DNA of 49,191 nt from Betaproteobacteria bacterium SCGC AG-212-J23 (GTDB lineage Bacteria; Pseudomonadota; Gammaproteobacteria; Burkholderiales; SG8-39): NCBI GenBank assembly GCA_001644455.1, contig LSTF01000002.1:1-49191 (forward strand). The letters are read 5' to 3'. The notes beneath the pieces are model-generated. The model was not told the origin of the DNA, made no database searches, and was given only the letters and a program-made list of their open reading frames with translations. The position numbers and the translations under genes are program-made. Positions 1 through 12,109 of this stretch are shown here, in pieces; position 1 is the first letter of the stretch; every line of letters begins with the position of its first letter.

Positions 1-729
1 GGCTGGACGCACCTGGAGCGCCAGCGCGGCGGCTTCGGCGCGACCGGCGGCCCCGGAGAGACGCAGCTCGAGCTCGACCGGCGCTACATCGGCCAGCGGG
101 TCAAGACGCTGAAGGCGAAGCTCGTTCAGCTGAGAAAGCAGCGCCAGGTCCAGCGCCGCGCCCGGGCGCGCGGCGACGTGCTCTCGGTCGCGATCGTCGG
201 CTACACCAATGCCGGCAAGTCGACGCTGTTCAACGCCCTCGCGCATGCCAAGGCCTATGAGGCCGACCAGCTGTTCGCCACCCTCGACACGACGACGCGC
301 CGGGTCTGGCTGCACGACGTGGGCAACGTCACCGTGTCCGACACCGTGGGCTTCATCCGCGAGCTGCCGCACAAGCTCGTCGCCGCGTTCCGCGCCACGC
401 TGGAGGAGACCGTGCAGGCCGACCTCCTGCTGCACGTGATCGACGCGTCCTCGCCGGTGCGCGACGCGCAGGAGCAGGCGGTGAACGGCGTTCTGGCGGA
501 GATCCCCGCCGGCCAGGCGCCGCAGTTGCTGGTCTGGAACAAGATCGACGTCGCGGGGCTGGAACCGGCCGTCGAGAGGGACCAATATGGTAGGATTTCG
601 CGCGTTTTCGTAAGCGCGCGCAGCGGAGCAGGGATGGAGGAATTGCGCGACGCCATCGCCGAGTTTGCGCAGGCGCGCAAGGCGAGCGAGGCCGGCGCAC
701 CCGAGTCGCAGTCACTGCAACCTCACTAG
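1..729 (+). CDS. hflX: GTPase HflX, 5'-truncated by window edge
   Basis: Frame open from base 1 (GWTHLERQRGGFGATGGPGETQLELDRR...); G1 motif GYTNAGKST, DTVGFIRELPHKLVAAF, NKID; followed by hflK/hflC. Confidence 0.95.
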   Translation, partial: GWTHLERQRGGFGATGGPGETQLELDRRYIGQRVKTLKAKLVQLRKQRQVQRRARARGDVLSVAIVGYTNAGKSTLFNALAHAKAYEADQLFATLDTTTRRVWLHDVGNVTVSDTVGFIRELPHKLVAAFRATLEETVQADLLLHVIDASSPVRDAQEQAVNGVLAEIPAGQAPQLLVWNKIDVAGLEPAVERDQYGRISRVFVSARSGAGMEELRDAIAEFAQARKASEAGAPESQSLQPH

Positions 730-738
730 ATTCCACTC

Positions 739-1953
739 ATGTCCTTGAATGACCCCAACTGGGGGCGCGGCGGTTCCCGCGGGCCGCAAGGCCCGGGCGG
801 CGGCAATCAGGGTCCGCCCGACCTCGACGAGCTGTGGCGCAACTTCAACCGCCGGCTCTCGGAGCTGTTCGGCCGCCGCCGGCGCGGCGACGAGCCGCCT
901 TCCACCGGTGGTGGTGGTGGCGGCGGGCGATTCGCTTTCGGCGGCGCGGGGCTGGTGTTCCTGGTGGTGCTCGCCATCTGGCTCGCGAGCGGCTTCTACA
1001 TCGTGGTCGAGGGCCAGAAGGGCATCGTCCTCACCTTCGGCAAGTTCTCGAAGGAAGCGACCTCGGGCCTCAACTGGCGGCTGCCGTGGCCGATCCAGTC
1101 GCACGAGATCGTCGCCCTCGCGCAGGTGCGCACCCTGGAAGTGGGCTACCGCAACAACGTCCGCACCAAGGTGCTGAAGGAATCGCTGATGCTCACCGAC
1201 GACGAGAACATCGTCGACCTGCAGTTCGCGGTGCAGTACGTGGTGAAGGACGCGCAGGCCTACATCTTCGCCGTGCGCCGCCCCGACGAGTCGGCGATGC
1301 AGATCGCCGAGACGGCGATGCGCGAGGTGATCGGCAAGAACCGCATGGACGCGATCCTGTACGAGACGCAGGTCGACATCGCCACCAAGTCGCACCAGCT
1401 GATGCAGCAGATCCACGACCGCTACAACACCGGCATCCAGATCAGCGCCGTCACCGTGCAGAACGCGCAGCCGCCCGAGCAGGTGCAGGCGGCGTTCGAC
1501 GACGCGGTCAAGGCCGGCCAGGACCGCGAGCGGCAGAAGAACGAAGGCCAGGCCTACGCCAACGACGTGATCCCGCGCGCGCGCGGCACTTCGTCGCGGC
1601 TGTTGCAGGAAGCGGAGGGATACAAGCAGCGCGTGATCGCCAATTCCGAGGGCGACGCCTCGCGCTTCAAGTCGCTGCTCACCGAGTACGCCAAGGCGCC
1701 GCAGGTGACGCGCGAGCGCATCTACATCGACACCATGCGCGAGGTCCTGTCCTCGACCAACAAGATCATGATGGACTACCGCGGCTCCGGGAACCTGCTC
1801 TACCTGCCGCTCGACAAGATCATGCAGCAGGCGGGCGGCGCGCCGCTCACCGAGTCGCAGGCGGCGCAGAAGCCCGCCGAGCCGACGCCGGGCAACGAGC
1901 CGGGGCCGCGTTCGCGCGATACGCTGCGCAACCGCGATCGGGCGGACCGATGA
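739..1953 (+). CDS. hflK: FtsH protease modulator HflK (SPFH/band 7)
   Basis: 404 aa, Gly-rich N-terminus, one TM, SPFH domain; adjacent to hflC. Confidence 0.95.
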   Translation: MSLNDPNWGRGGSRGPQGPGGGNQGPPDLDELWRNFNRRLSELFGRRRRGDEPPSTGGGGGGGRFAFGGAGLVFLVVLAIWLASGFYIVVEGQKGIVLTFGKFSKEATSGLNWRLPWPIQSHEIVALAQVRTLEVGYRNNVRTKVLKESLMLTDDENIVDLQFAVQYVVKDAQAYIFAVRRPDESAMQIAETAMREVIGKNRMDAILYETQVDIATKSHQLMQQIHDRYNTGIQISAVTVQNAQPPEQVQAAFDDAVKAGQDRERQKNEGQAYANDVIPRARGTSSRLLQEAEGYKQRVIANSEGDASRFKSLLTEYAKAPQVTRERIYIDTMREVLSSTNKIMMDYRGSGNLLYLPLDKIMQQAGGAPLTESQAAQKPAEPTPGNEPGPRSRDTLRNRDRADR

Positions 1954-2834
1954 GGCTGCTCGGACCGGTTCTCGCGGGCGTGATCGTCGTGCTGCTGCTC
2001 GTCTCGGGCACGCTGTACACCGTCGACCAGCGCCAGCATGCCATCGTCTTCCAGTTGGGCGAGGTGAAGGACGTGGTGCAGAAGCCGGGCCTGCACGTCA
2101 AGATCCCGCTCCTGCAGAACGTGCGCCTGTTCGACATGCGCATCCTCACCTTCGACGACGCCGAGCCGCTGCGTTTCCTCACCCAAGGCAACCGCCCGGT
2201 GCTGGTCGACTCGTTCGTCAAGTGGCGCATCGTCGACGTCAAGCAGTACTACGTCAGCGTCGGCGGCGACGAGTTCCAGGCGACGCGGCGCATCAAGCAG
2301 ACCGTCGGCGGCGTGCTGCGCGACGAGTTCGGCGCGCGCATCCTGCACGACGTGGTTTCGGGCGAGCGCGACCACATCATGGCCAGCGTGCGCCAGAAGG
2401 TCGACCAGGATCTCGAGCGCATCGGCGTCAAGATCGTCGACGTGCGGCTGAAGCGCGTCGACCTGCCGCAGGACGTCAGCGAGTCGGTATATCGCCGCAT
2501 GGAGGCGGAGAGGAAGCGCATCGCCAACGAGCTGCGCTCCACCGGCGCGGCCGAAGCGGAGAAGATCCGCGCCGACGCCGACCGGCAGCGCGAGATCATC
2601 GTCGCCGAGGCCTACCGCGACTCGCAGCGCACGCGCGGCGAGGGCGACGCCAAGTCGGCGGCGATCTACGCCGCGGCCTTCAACCAGAATCCGGAGTTCT
2701 TCGCTTTCTATCGCAGCATGGATGCGTATCGCAGCGTGTTCCGCGGCCGCAACGACCTGATGCTGCTCGAAAGCAACTCCGACTTCCTGCGCTACTTCAG
2801 GGACTCGCTCGGAAAACCGTCGACGAGAAAATGA
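1950..2834 (+). CDS. hflC: FtsH protease modulator HflC
   Basis: ATG at 1950 overlaps hflK stop; MRLLGPVLAGVIVVLLLVSGTLYTVDQRQHAIVFQLGEV...; SPFH family. Confidence 0.93.
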   Translation: MRLLGPVLAGVIVVLLLVSGTLYTVDQRQHAIVFQLGEVKDVVQKPGLHVKIPLLQNVRLFDMRILTFDDAEPLRFLTQGNRPVLVDSFVKWRIVDVKQYYVSVGGDEFQATRRIKQTVGGVLRDEFGARILHDVVSGERDHIMASVRQKVDQDLERIGVKIVDVRLKRVDLPQDVSESVYRRMEAERKRIANELRSTGAAEAEKIRADADRQREIIVAEAYRDSQRTRGEGDAKSAAIYAAAFNQNPEFFAFYRSMDAYRSVFRGRNDLMLLESNSDFLRYFRDSLGKPSTRK

Positions 2835-2837
2835 GCG

Positions 2838-3022
2838 ATGGGCACCGTTTTTCTCATGGCGCTCGCGCTGATGCTGATCCTCGAGGGCGTGCTGCCCTTT
2901 CTTGCACCTAGCCTCTGGCGCGACACCTTCCGCAAGATCACGCAGATGAGCGACGGCCAGATCCGCTTCGTCGGCCTGTCGTCGATGCTGGTCGGACTGC
3001 TCTTACTGCTGTGGGCCCGGTC

Positions 3023-3026
<4 letters not shown>
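2838..3026 (+). CDS. DUF2065 family small membrane protein
   Basis: 62 aa, MGTVFLMALALMLILEGVLPFLAPSLWRDTFRKI..., canonical position after hflC. Confidence 0.85.
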
Positions 3027-5274
<2,248 letters not shown>

Positions 5275-5286
5275 GGCGGTTTTCGG

Positions 5287-5304
5287 CTAGACTGTACGGT
5301 CTAG
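5287..5304. promoter_or_regulatory. Inverted repeat CTAGAC-TGTACG-GTCTAG, candidate TetR-family operator
   Basis: Perfect 6-bp arms with 6-bp spacer, 3 bp upstream of the tetR ATG (5308). Confidence 0.65.
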
Positions 5305-5307
5305 TCT

Positions 5308-5877
5308 ATGTCCATCGAGAACCGGCAACGGGTACTGAAAGCCGCCACGGACTCCTTCCTGGCGCGCGGCTATTCGTCGAGCGTCGACGACATCGCGCGC
5401 CGCGCCGGCGTCGCCAAGCAGACCGTGTACCACCATTTCCCGAGCAAGGACCGCCTGTTCAAGGAAGTGGCGCGCGACCTCGCCATGAGCGTGCTGATCG
5501 AGCTCGAGGGCGGGGACATCCGCGCCGCGCTGCTGCGCTTCGCCCTCGCTTATCGCGAGCGTGCGCTCGGCGCGGCGGGCATCGCCACGTTCCGAACGCT
5601 GGTGCCGACCGCGGCGCGCTTCAAGGCGCTCGCCAAGGCGATGTACGCCAACACCGCCGGCGAGATGGTCGAGCGTCTTTCGCAACACCTCGAGGCGGCG
5701 ATGAAGGACGGGCGGCTGCGCCGCGACGATCCGGTGCTCGCCGCTGAGATGCTGATGAGCATGCTCGCCGGCGTCGATCGCGTAAAGCGGCTGTTCGGCG
5801 TCAACGAGCAGAGGGAGAGCGATACGCGCCGCGCAGGACGCATCGTCGATTGCTTTCTGAGGGCCTACCAAAAATGA
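5308..5877 (+). CDS. TetR/AcrR family transcriptional regulator
   Basis: N-terminal HTH SVDDIARRAGVAKQTVYHHFPSKDRLF; upstream of RND efflux genes. Confidence 0.93.
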   Translation: MSIENRQRVLKAATDSFLARGYSSSVDDIARRAGVAKQTVYHHFPSKDRLFKEVARDLAMSVLIELEGGDIRAALLRFALAYRERALGAAGIATFRTLVPTAARFKALAKAMYANTAGEMVERLSQHLEAAMKDGRLRRDDPVLAAEMLMSMLAGVDRVKRLFGVNEQRESDTRRAGRIVDCFLRAYQK

Positions 5878-6986
5878 GAATTCTCTTAATCCTGAGCGTG
5901 GCGATCCTGGCCGCCTGCTCGCAGGGGGACGCGAAGCAGGGCAAGGACGTGGCGAAGGACGCGAAGGCCGCGCCGCCGCCGCTTGGGGTAACCGTGATCG
6001 ACGTGGCGATGCGCGAAGTGCCGGTGACACTCGAAGCGGTCGGCCGCACCGAGGGCTCGCGCGAGGTGCAGATACGGGCGCGCGTCGCCGGCATCCTCGA
6101 GAAGCAGGAGTTCCAGGAGGGCGATGCGATCAAGGCCGGCGCGACGCTGTTCGAGATCGAGCGCGCGCCGTTCGAGATCGAGCTGCAGCAGGCGCGAGGC
6201 GCGCTGGCCGAGATCCGCGCCCGCGAGGAGCTGGCGCAGCAGGAGCACGAGCGGCTGAAAGGCCTCGCCGACAAGCGCGCCATCAGCCAGAAGGAAGCCG
6301 ACCAGGCGGCCTCCGGCGCGCGCCAGGCGCAGGCGGCGGTGCAGGTGGCGACCGCGCGCGTGCGCCAGGCCGAGCTCAATCTCTCCTACACCAAGGTCGT
6401 GGCGCCGATCGACGGCGTCACCGGCCGGGCGCTGCAGTCGATCGGCAGCCTGGTGTCGCCGAGCGGCGATTCGGCGCTGCTCACCACGCTGACGCGCAGC
6501 GACCCGATCTGGGTGCGCTTCTCGCTCTCGGAGCCCGAGTTCGCGAAGCTGCGCGGCGGCGAAGGCAAGGAGGCGCAGGTCAGGATCGAGCTCGCCGACG
6601 GTACCGCCTATCCCGAGCCGGCCAAGCTCAACTTCTCCGGCTCGACCGTGGACTCGCAGACCAGCACGGTGCAGATGCGCGCCGAGCTGTCGAACCCGCG
6701 CCTGGCGCTGCTGCCCGGGCAGTTCGTGCGCGTGCGCGTCACCTCCGGCACGGTGCAGGCGATCGTCGTGCCGCAGAGCGCGGTGCTGCAGAACGAGGGC
6801 GGGCGCTTCGTCTGGGTCGCCGCCGACGGCAAGGCCGTGCAGCGGGCGATCAAGGCGGGCAGCTGGGTGGGCAAGGACTGGGCGGTGCTCGAGGGGTTGA
6901 GGGCCGGCGACCAGGTGATCGTCGATAACCTGGTGCGGCTGCGCCCGAACGCGCCCGTGGCGGCGAAAAAAGCGGGCCAGGCTTAG
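5874..6986 (+). CDS. RND efflux periplasmic adaptor (membrane fusion protein), lipoprotein
   Basis: ATG 5874; MRILLILSVAILAACSQGD lipobox; barrel-sandwich and coiled-coil hairpin sequence, EVQIRARVAGILEKQEFQEGD. Confidence 0.93.
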   Translation: MRILLILSVAILAACSQGDAKQGKDVAKDAKAAPPPLGVTVIDVAMREVPVTLEAVGRTEGSREVQIRARVAGILEKQEFQEGDAIKAGATLFEIERAPFEIELQQARGALAEIRAREELAQQEHERLKGLADKRAISQKEADQAASGARQAQAAVQVATARVRQAELNLSYTKVVAPIDGVTGRALQSIGSLVSPSGDSALLTTLTRSDPIWVRFSLSEPEFAKLRGGEGKEAQVRIELADGTAYPEPAKLNFSGSTVDSQTSTVQMRAELSNPRLALLPGQFVRVRVTSGTVQAIVVPQSAVLQNEGGRFVWVAADGKAVQRAIKAGSWVGKDWAVLEGLRAGDQVIVDNLVRLRPNAPVAAKKAGQA

Positions 6987-7009
6987 CTGATGTTGCGGGG
7001 CCTCGTCTA

Positions 7010-10000
7010 GTGTCGGAGTTCTTCATCCACCGGCCGGTTTTCGCCGGCGTCATCGCGATCATCATCGTCATCGCCGGCCTGGTGTCGGCGAAGCTGCTCG
7101 CCGTCGCCCAATACCCGGAAATCGCGCCGCCGACGGTCCTGATCACCACCACCTATCCGGGCGCGAGCGCGGAGACGCTGTCGCGCACCGTCGCCGCGCC
7201 GATCGAGGAGCAGCTCTCCGGCGTGGAGAAGCTGTCGTTCTTCAGCTCCGCCTCGTCTTCCACCGGCACGCTGCAGATCACCGCCACCTTCGAGCCGGGA
7301 ACCAACGTCGACCAGTCGGTGTTCAACGTCAACAACCGCGTGCAGATCGCGCTGCCGAGGCTGCCCGACGAGGTGCGCCGCAACGGCGTGATCGTGCAGA
7401 AGCGCTCGTTCGACATCCTGCTGGTGGTGTCGATGATCTCGCCGAGCAACCAGCGCGACACGCTCTACCTCTCGAACTACGCCTCGATCAACATCGTCGA
7501 CGAGCTGAAGCGCCTGCCGGGCATCGCCGACGTGACCATCTTCGGCGCGCGCGACTATTCGATGCGCGTCTGGATCAACCCGGAGAAGATGGCGCGCCTG
7601 GGCGTCACCACGGCCGACGTCGCCAACGCGTTGCGCGCGCAGAATGCGCAGTACGCCGCCGGCAAGATCGGCACCGAGCCGGCTCCCCCGGGCCAGAGCT
7701 ACGTCTACACCGTTACCGCCACCGGGCGCCTGGTCGAGCCCGAGGAGTTCGGGGAAATCGTGGTGCGCGCCATGGGCCCGGGCGGCGTGCTGCGCTTGAA
7801 AGACATCGCCCGCCTCGAGCTGGGCGCCCTGAACTACGACACTTCCAACACACTCGACGGCCAGCCGACCATCGGCATGGCCACGTACCTGCAGCCGGGC
7901 GCCAACGCGCTCGAGGTCGCGGACCTGGTGCGCACCAAGATGAAGGAGCTGCGGCCCGGGTTCCCCGAAGGCGTCGACTACGCGATCCCGTTCGACACCA
8001 CACGCTTCGTCGACGCGTCGATCAAGGAGGTGAACACCACCATCTTCGAGGCGGCGCTGCTGGTGCTGGCGGTGGTGTTCCTGTTCCTGCAGACCTGGCG
8101 CGCGACCGTGATCCCGATGATCGCCGTGCCGGTATCGCTGATCGGCGCCTTTGCCGGCCTCTGGGTGGTGGGCTTCACCATCAACACGCTGACGCTGTTC
8201 GCCATGGTGCTGGCGATCGGCATCGTCGTCGACGACGCCATCGTCGTGCTGGAGAACGTCGAGCGCCTGATGCGCGAGCAGAACATGCCGCCGTTCGAGG
8301 CGGCGCTCGAGGCGATGCGCGAAGTGCAGGGCGCGGTGGTGGCGATCGTGCTGGTGCTGTGCGCGGTGTTCGTGCCGGTCGCCTTCCTCGGCGGCATCGC
8401 CGGCGCGCTCTACCGCCAGTTCGCGGTGACGCTCACCTTCGCGGTGGTCATCTCCGGATTCACCGCCCTGACGCTCACCCCGGCGCTGTGCGCGATCCTG
8501 ATGCAGCGAGGCCACCACGAGTCGCGCCTGTTCCACCCGTTCAACGTGGCATTCGGCTGGATCACCAGCCGCTTCCTCGACGCGGTCGGCCTGCTGCTGC
8601 GCCGACCGCTCCTCTCGCTGGTCGCCTTCATCGGCATCCTGGGGCTGAGCGTGTTCTTCTTCCTGCGCGTGCCGTCGAGCTTCGTGCCGACCGAGGACCA
8701 GGGCTACATCTTCGGCAGCGTCACGCTGCCCGACGGCGCCACGCTCGAGCGCACGCGCAACATGGCGGCCGAGCTGGGCAAGATCGTGCAGGCGAATCCC
8801 GCCGTGCAGAACACGATGGTGATCAACGGCTTCGACCTGCTCGGCGGCGGCAACAAGACCAACTCGTCCACCATGTTCATCCCGCTCAAGCCCTGGGACG
8901 AGCGCAAGAGCGCGCCGGCGCCGGCGGTGGCGGGCGACATCGCGCGCAAGGGCGGCGCGCTGCGCGACGGCATGGTGATCGCCTTCAACCCCGCGGCGAT
9001 CCGCGGCCTCGGCACCGCCGGCGGCTTCGAGCTGTACCTGCAGGCGCGCGTCAATCCGGATCCGCAGCGCCTGTTCCAGGTGACGCAGCAATTCCTCGCC
9101 GCGCTGCGCGAGAACCCGCAGCTCACCGGCCTCAATTCCTTCTTCCGGCCGACGGTGCCGCAGCTCAAGGTCGAGGTCGACCGCGAGAAGGCGATTTCGC
9201 TCGGCGTACCGGTGCAGGACGTGTTCGACGCGCTGCAGAGCACGATGGCGGCGCTGTACGTCAACGACTTCAACAAGTTCGGCCGAACCTACCGGGTGCA
9301 GATGCAAGCCGACGCGCAGTTCCGCGCGCAGCCCGACGACCTCGGCGCGGTGTACGTGCGCTCGGCGCAGACGCGCGACATGATCCCGCTCAAGTCCCTG
9401 ATCCGTGTCACCAACACCGTCGGCCCCGAGCAGATCGACCGCTTCAACGGTTTCGTCGCCGCACGCGTGCTGGGCAACGGCCGGCCCGGCGTGTCGTCGG
9501 GCGACGCGATTCGCGCGGTCGAGGACGTGGCGGCCAAGGCGCTGCCCGAGGGCTACACCATCGCCTGGGCCGGGCAGGCGTTCCAGGAGAAGCGCACCGG
9601 CCGGCAGTCGGCGATCGCTTTCGGCCTCGCCATCGTCATGGTGTTCCTGATCCTCGCCGCCCTCTACGAGCGCTGGCTGCTGCCGTTCGCGGTCGTGATG
9701 GCGGTGCCCTTCGCGGTGTTCGGCGCGCTCGGCTTCGTCGCCGCGCGCGGCCTGGAGAACGACATCTACTTCCAGATCGGCCTGGTGGTGCTGATCGGCC
9801 TGGCGGCGAAGAACGCGATCCTGATCGTCGAATTCGCGCAGCAGGGGTTCCTCGCCGGCAAGACCGCGACCGAGGCCGCGCTCAATGCCGCGCGGCTGCG
9901 CTTCCGGCCGATCGTCATGACCTCGCTCGCCTTCGTGCTCGGCGTCATGCCGCTGATGATCGCCACCGGCGCCGGCGCGGGCGCGCGCCGCTCGATGGGT

Positions 10001-10099
10001 ACCGGCGTGGTCGGCGGCATGCTCGCCGCCACCTTCATCGCGACGATTTTCATTCCACTTTTCTTCGTCATCGTCTCGCGGCGCAAGCAGGCAAAATGA
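7010..10099 (+). CDS. RND efflux pump permease, HAE1 family (AcrB/MexB-like)
   Basis: 1029 aa; FFIHRPVFAGVIAIIIVIAG, GIVVDDAIVVLENVER, TLTPALCA, GLAAKNAILIVEFA motifs. Confidence 0.96.
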   Translation: MSEFFIHRPVFAGVIAIIIVIAGLVSAKLLAVAQYPEIAPPTVLITTTYPGASAETLSRTVAAPIEEQLSGVEKLSFFSSASSSTGTLQITATFEPGTNVDQSVFNVNNRVQIALPRLPDEVRRNGVIVQKRSFDILLVVSMISPSNQRDTLYLSNYASINIVDELKRLPGIADVTIFGARDYSMRVWINPEKMARLGVTTADVANALRAQNAQYAAGKIGTEPAPPGQSYVYTVTATGRLVEPEEFGEIVVRAMGPGGVLRLKDIARLELGALNYDTSNTLDGQPTIGMATYLQPGANALEVADLVRTKMKELRPGFPEGVDYAIPFDTTRFVDASIKEVNTTIFEAALLVLAVVFLFLQTWRATVIPMIAVPVSLIGAFAGLWVVGFTINTLTLFAMVLAIGIVVDDAIVVLENVERLMREQNMPPFEAALEAMREVQGAVVAIVLVLCAVFVPVAFLGGIAGALYRQFAVTLTFAVVISGFTALTLTPALCAILMQRGHHESRLFHPFNVAFGWITSRFLDAVGLLLRRPLLSLVAFIGILGLSVFFFLRVPSSFVPTEDQGYIFGSVTLPDGATLERTRNMAAELGKIVQANPAVQNTMVINGFDLLGGGNKTNSSTMFIPLKPWDERKSAPAPAVAGDIARKGGALRDGMVIAFNPAAIRGLGTAGGFELYLQARVNPDPQRLFQVTQQFLAALRENPQLTGLNSFFRPTVPQLKVEVDREKAISLGVPVQDVFDALQSTMAALYVNDFNKFGRTYRVQMQADAQFRAQPDDLGAVYVRSAQTRDMIPLKSLIRVTNTVGPEQIDRFNGFVAARVLGNGRPGVSSGDAIRAVEDVAAKALPEGYTIAWAGQAFQEKRTGRQSAIAFGLAIVMVFLILAALYERWLLPFAVVMAVPFAVFGALGFVAARGLENDIYFQIGLVVLIGLAAKNAILIVEFAQQGFLAGKTATEAALNAARLRFRPIVMTSLAFVLGVMPLMIATGAGAGARRSMGTGVVGGMLAATFIATIFIPLFFVIVSRRKQAK

Positions 10100-11484
10100 A
10101 AAAAATCCTGCCCTTGTCGGTGCTCCTGCTGGCCGGCTGCATCCGCGTCGGCCCCGACTACACCCGGCCGGACGTGGTTGCGCTTCCCGCCGAGTATCCC
10201 GCGGCGTCTGCGCCCGGCGAGGCGGTGATTCCCGCCGACTGGTGGCTCGCTTTCAGCGACGCCACGCTGAACGACCTGGTCGCGAGCGCGCGTAAGACGA
10301 ACGCCGATATCCGCCTCGCCGCGGCGCGCGTCCACGAGGCCGAGGGCGTGCTGCGCGAGGCTCGCGCCGCGCTGTGGCCCGATGTCGCCGCCGGCTACAA
10401 CTACTCGCGAAGCCGCGTCAGCAGCAACAGCGTGCCGCCGCCGCCCGTCGGCACCGGGTTGCGCCCGGCGCACACGCTGGTGCTGGCCTCGACGACCTAC
10501 GAGCTCGATTTCTGGGGCAAGTACGCGCGGGCGTCCGAGGCGGCGCAGGCCAACCTGCTCACTTCGCGCCTCTCGCAGGATACGGTGGCGCTCACGCTCG
10601 CCGGCGCCACGGCGCAAACCTACTTCGCGCTGCGCTCGCTCGACACGCAGGTCACGGTGCTCGATCTCTCGATCAAGCTGCGCGAGGACTCGCTGCAGAT
10701 CGCGCGGGCGCGCCTCGAGGCCGGGCTCGCCTCCGAGCTCGACGTGTACCAGGCCGAAGGCGCGCTCGCCGACGCGCTCTTCCAGCGGCGCGACGCGGTC
10801 CGCAACCGGGCGCTGATCGAGCGGCAGCTGGCGCAGCTCACCGGGCGGCTCGATCTGCGGATCGCGGCGGGCGAGGTCTTCGACCTGCCGCTGCCGCCGG
10901 TGCCGCCCGCCGGCATGCCCTCGACCCTGCTCGAGCGTCGTCCCGACATCCGCGCCGCCGAGCAATCACTCGTCTCCGCCAATGCGCAGATCGGCGTGGC
11001 GCGCGCGGCGCTGTTTCCGACCCTGTCGCTCACCGGCTCGCTGGGCACGCAGAGCGCGGAGTTCGGCGACCTGCTGGCGAGCGGCGCGCGCATCTTCACG
11101 ATCGGCGCGGGCCTGATGGGACCGATCTTCGACGCCGGGCGCCGCCAGGCGCGGGTCGAGCAGACCGAGGCGCGGCGGGAGCAGGCGGTCGCCGGCTACC
11201 AGCGCGCGATCGAGACCGGCTTCCGCGAGGTGGCGGACGCGCTGGTCAACGTGCAGGAGAGCTCGCTGGCCGAGGACGAGCTGCGCGGCCGCCTCGACGC
11301 GGCGAAGAAGGCGCTCGAGCTCTCGCGGCTGCGCTACGAGTCGGGCTACTCGCCCTACCTCGAGGTGCTGGATGCGCAGCGCACCGCCAACGACGCGGCG
11401 ATCGCGTTCGTGCGCAACCGCCAGGCGCGGCTCGCCTTCAGCGTCGACCTCATGAAAGCCCTGGGGGGCGGCTGGAAGGACTGA
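10096..11484 (+). CDS. Outer membrane efflux lipoprotein (NodT/OprM family)
   Basis: ATG 10096; lipobox LLLAGCIRVGPDYTRP; LERRPDIRAAEQSL, YESGYSPYLEVLDAQRT. Confidence 0.94.
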   Translation: MKKILPLSVLLLAGCIRVGPDYTRPDVVALPAEYPAASAPGEAVIPADWWLAFSDATLNDLVASARKTNADIRLAAARVHEAEGVLREARAALWPDVAAGYNYSRSRVSSNSVPPPPVGTGLRPAHTLVLASTTYELDFWGKYARASEAAQANLLTSRLSQDTVALTLAGATAQTYFALRSLDTQVTVLDLSIKLREDSLQIARARLEAGLASELDVYQAEGALADALFQRRDAVRNRALIERQLAQLTGRLDLRIAAGEVFDLPLPPVPPAGMPSTLLERRPDIRAAEQSLVSANAQIGVARAALFPTLSLTGSLGTQSAEFGDLLASGARIFTIGAGLMGPIFDAGRRQARVEQTEARREQAVAGYQRAIETGFREVADALVNVQESSLAEDELRGRLDAAKKALELSRLRYESGYSPYLEVLDAQRTANDAAIAFVRNRQARLAFSVDLMKALGGGWKD

Positions 11485-11608
11485 GCTGGACGCTCGGCCC
11501 GCAGATCCTGTCGGGGCGCTGTGACCGGCTGTCGCCGGAACCGTACAACGTGTCACCGGGGGTGCCGACAGCGCCGCGGCGGCCATCGCCGCACAATGCG
11601 CTCGCGTC

Positions 11609-11953
11609 ATGCTCATCACCGACCTCGAAGCGGCCCGCACCCACCACTCGGCGCTGAAGCTGATCATCGCGCGCCACGTCGGCAGCAACGCCGATCTGCG
11701 CGCGCTGCGCCGCGTGGTCGATCTCTGCCGCGGCCTCGGCGAGGTGCTCGACGACGAGTATTGCCGCGAGAAGGTGCGCGTGGTGGCCGAATACGCCGCC
11801 GAGATGCTCGCGCACAGCGAGCACCACCGCTGGGGCGTGGATTTCCTCAAGCGCCAGATCGGCGACGCGCTCGAGCTGATCGACAGCCGGCTCTACAGCC
11901 TGGACCTCATCCGCCGCGTACCGGCCCGCGGCGCCGTGCTGCACTTCCGCTAG
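11609..11953 (+). CDS. Hypothetical protein (114 aa)
   Basis: Only ORF in the efflux-tRNA gap with native-looking composition and an ATG; no family recognised. Confidence 0.5.
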   Translation: MLITDLEAARTHHSALKLIIARHVGSNADLRALRRVVDLCRGLGEVLDDEYCREKVRVVAEYAAEMLAHSEHHRWGVDFLKRQIGDALELIDSRLYSLDLIRRVPARGAVLHFR

Positions 11954-11991
11954 AAGGTCGGCAAGCCGCCTGCTGGGCTAACATCGGGTCT

Positions 11992-12079
<88 letters not shown>

Positions 12080-12109
12080 GAGGAGGCGGGATTTTAGCTG
12101 AAAAGAACA

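Noticed and set aside
903-930. GGT/GGC simple repeat in hflK as a phase-variation tract
   Set aside because: Trinucleotide, encodes an in-frame Gly run common in HflK; length change would not switch the frame.
7007-9307. 766-aa minus-strand ORF antisense to the RND permease
   Set aside because: His/Arg/Asp-rich low-complexity translation typical of the antisense frame of a GC3-rich gene; the plus-strand RND gene is unambiguous.
8359-10095. Long plus-strand frame upstream of the OprM-like gene (part of the 1041-aa ORF)
   Set aside because: Arg/Pro/Ala-rich out-of-frame translation of the RND gene; the real gene starts at ATG 10096.
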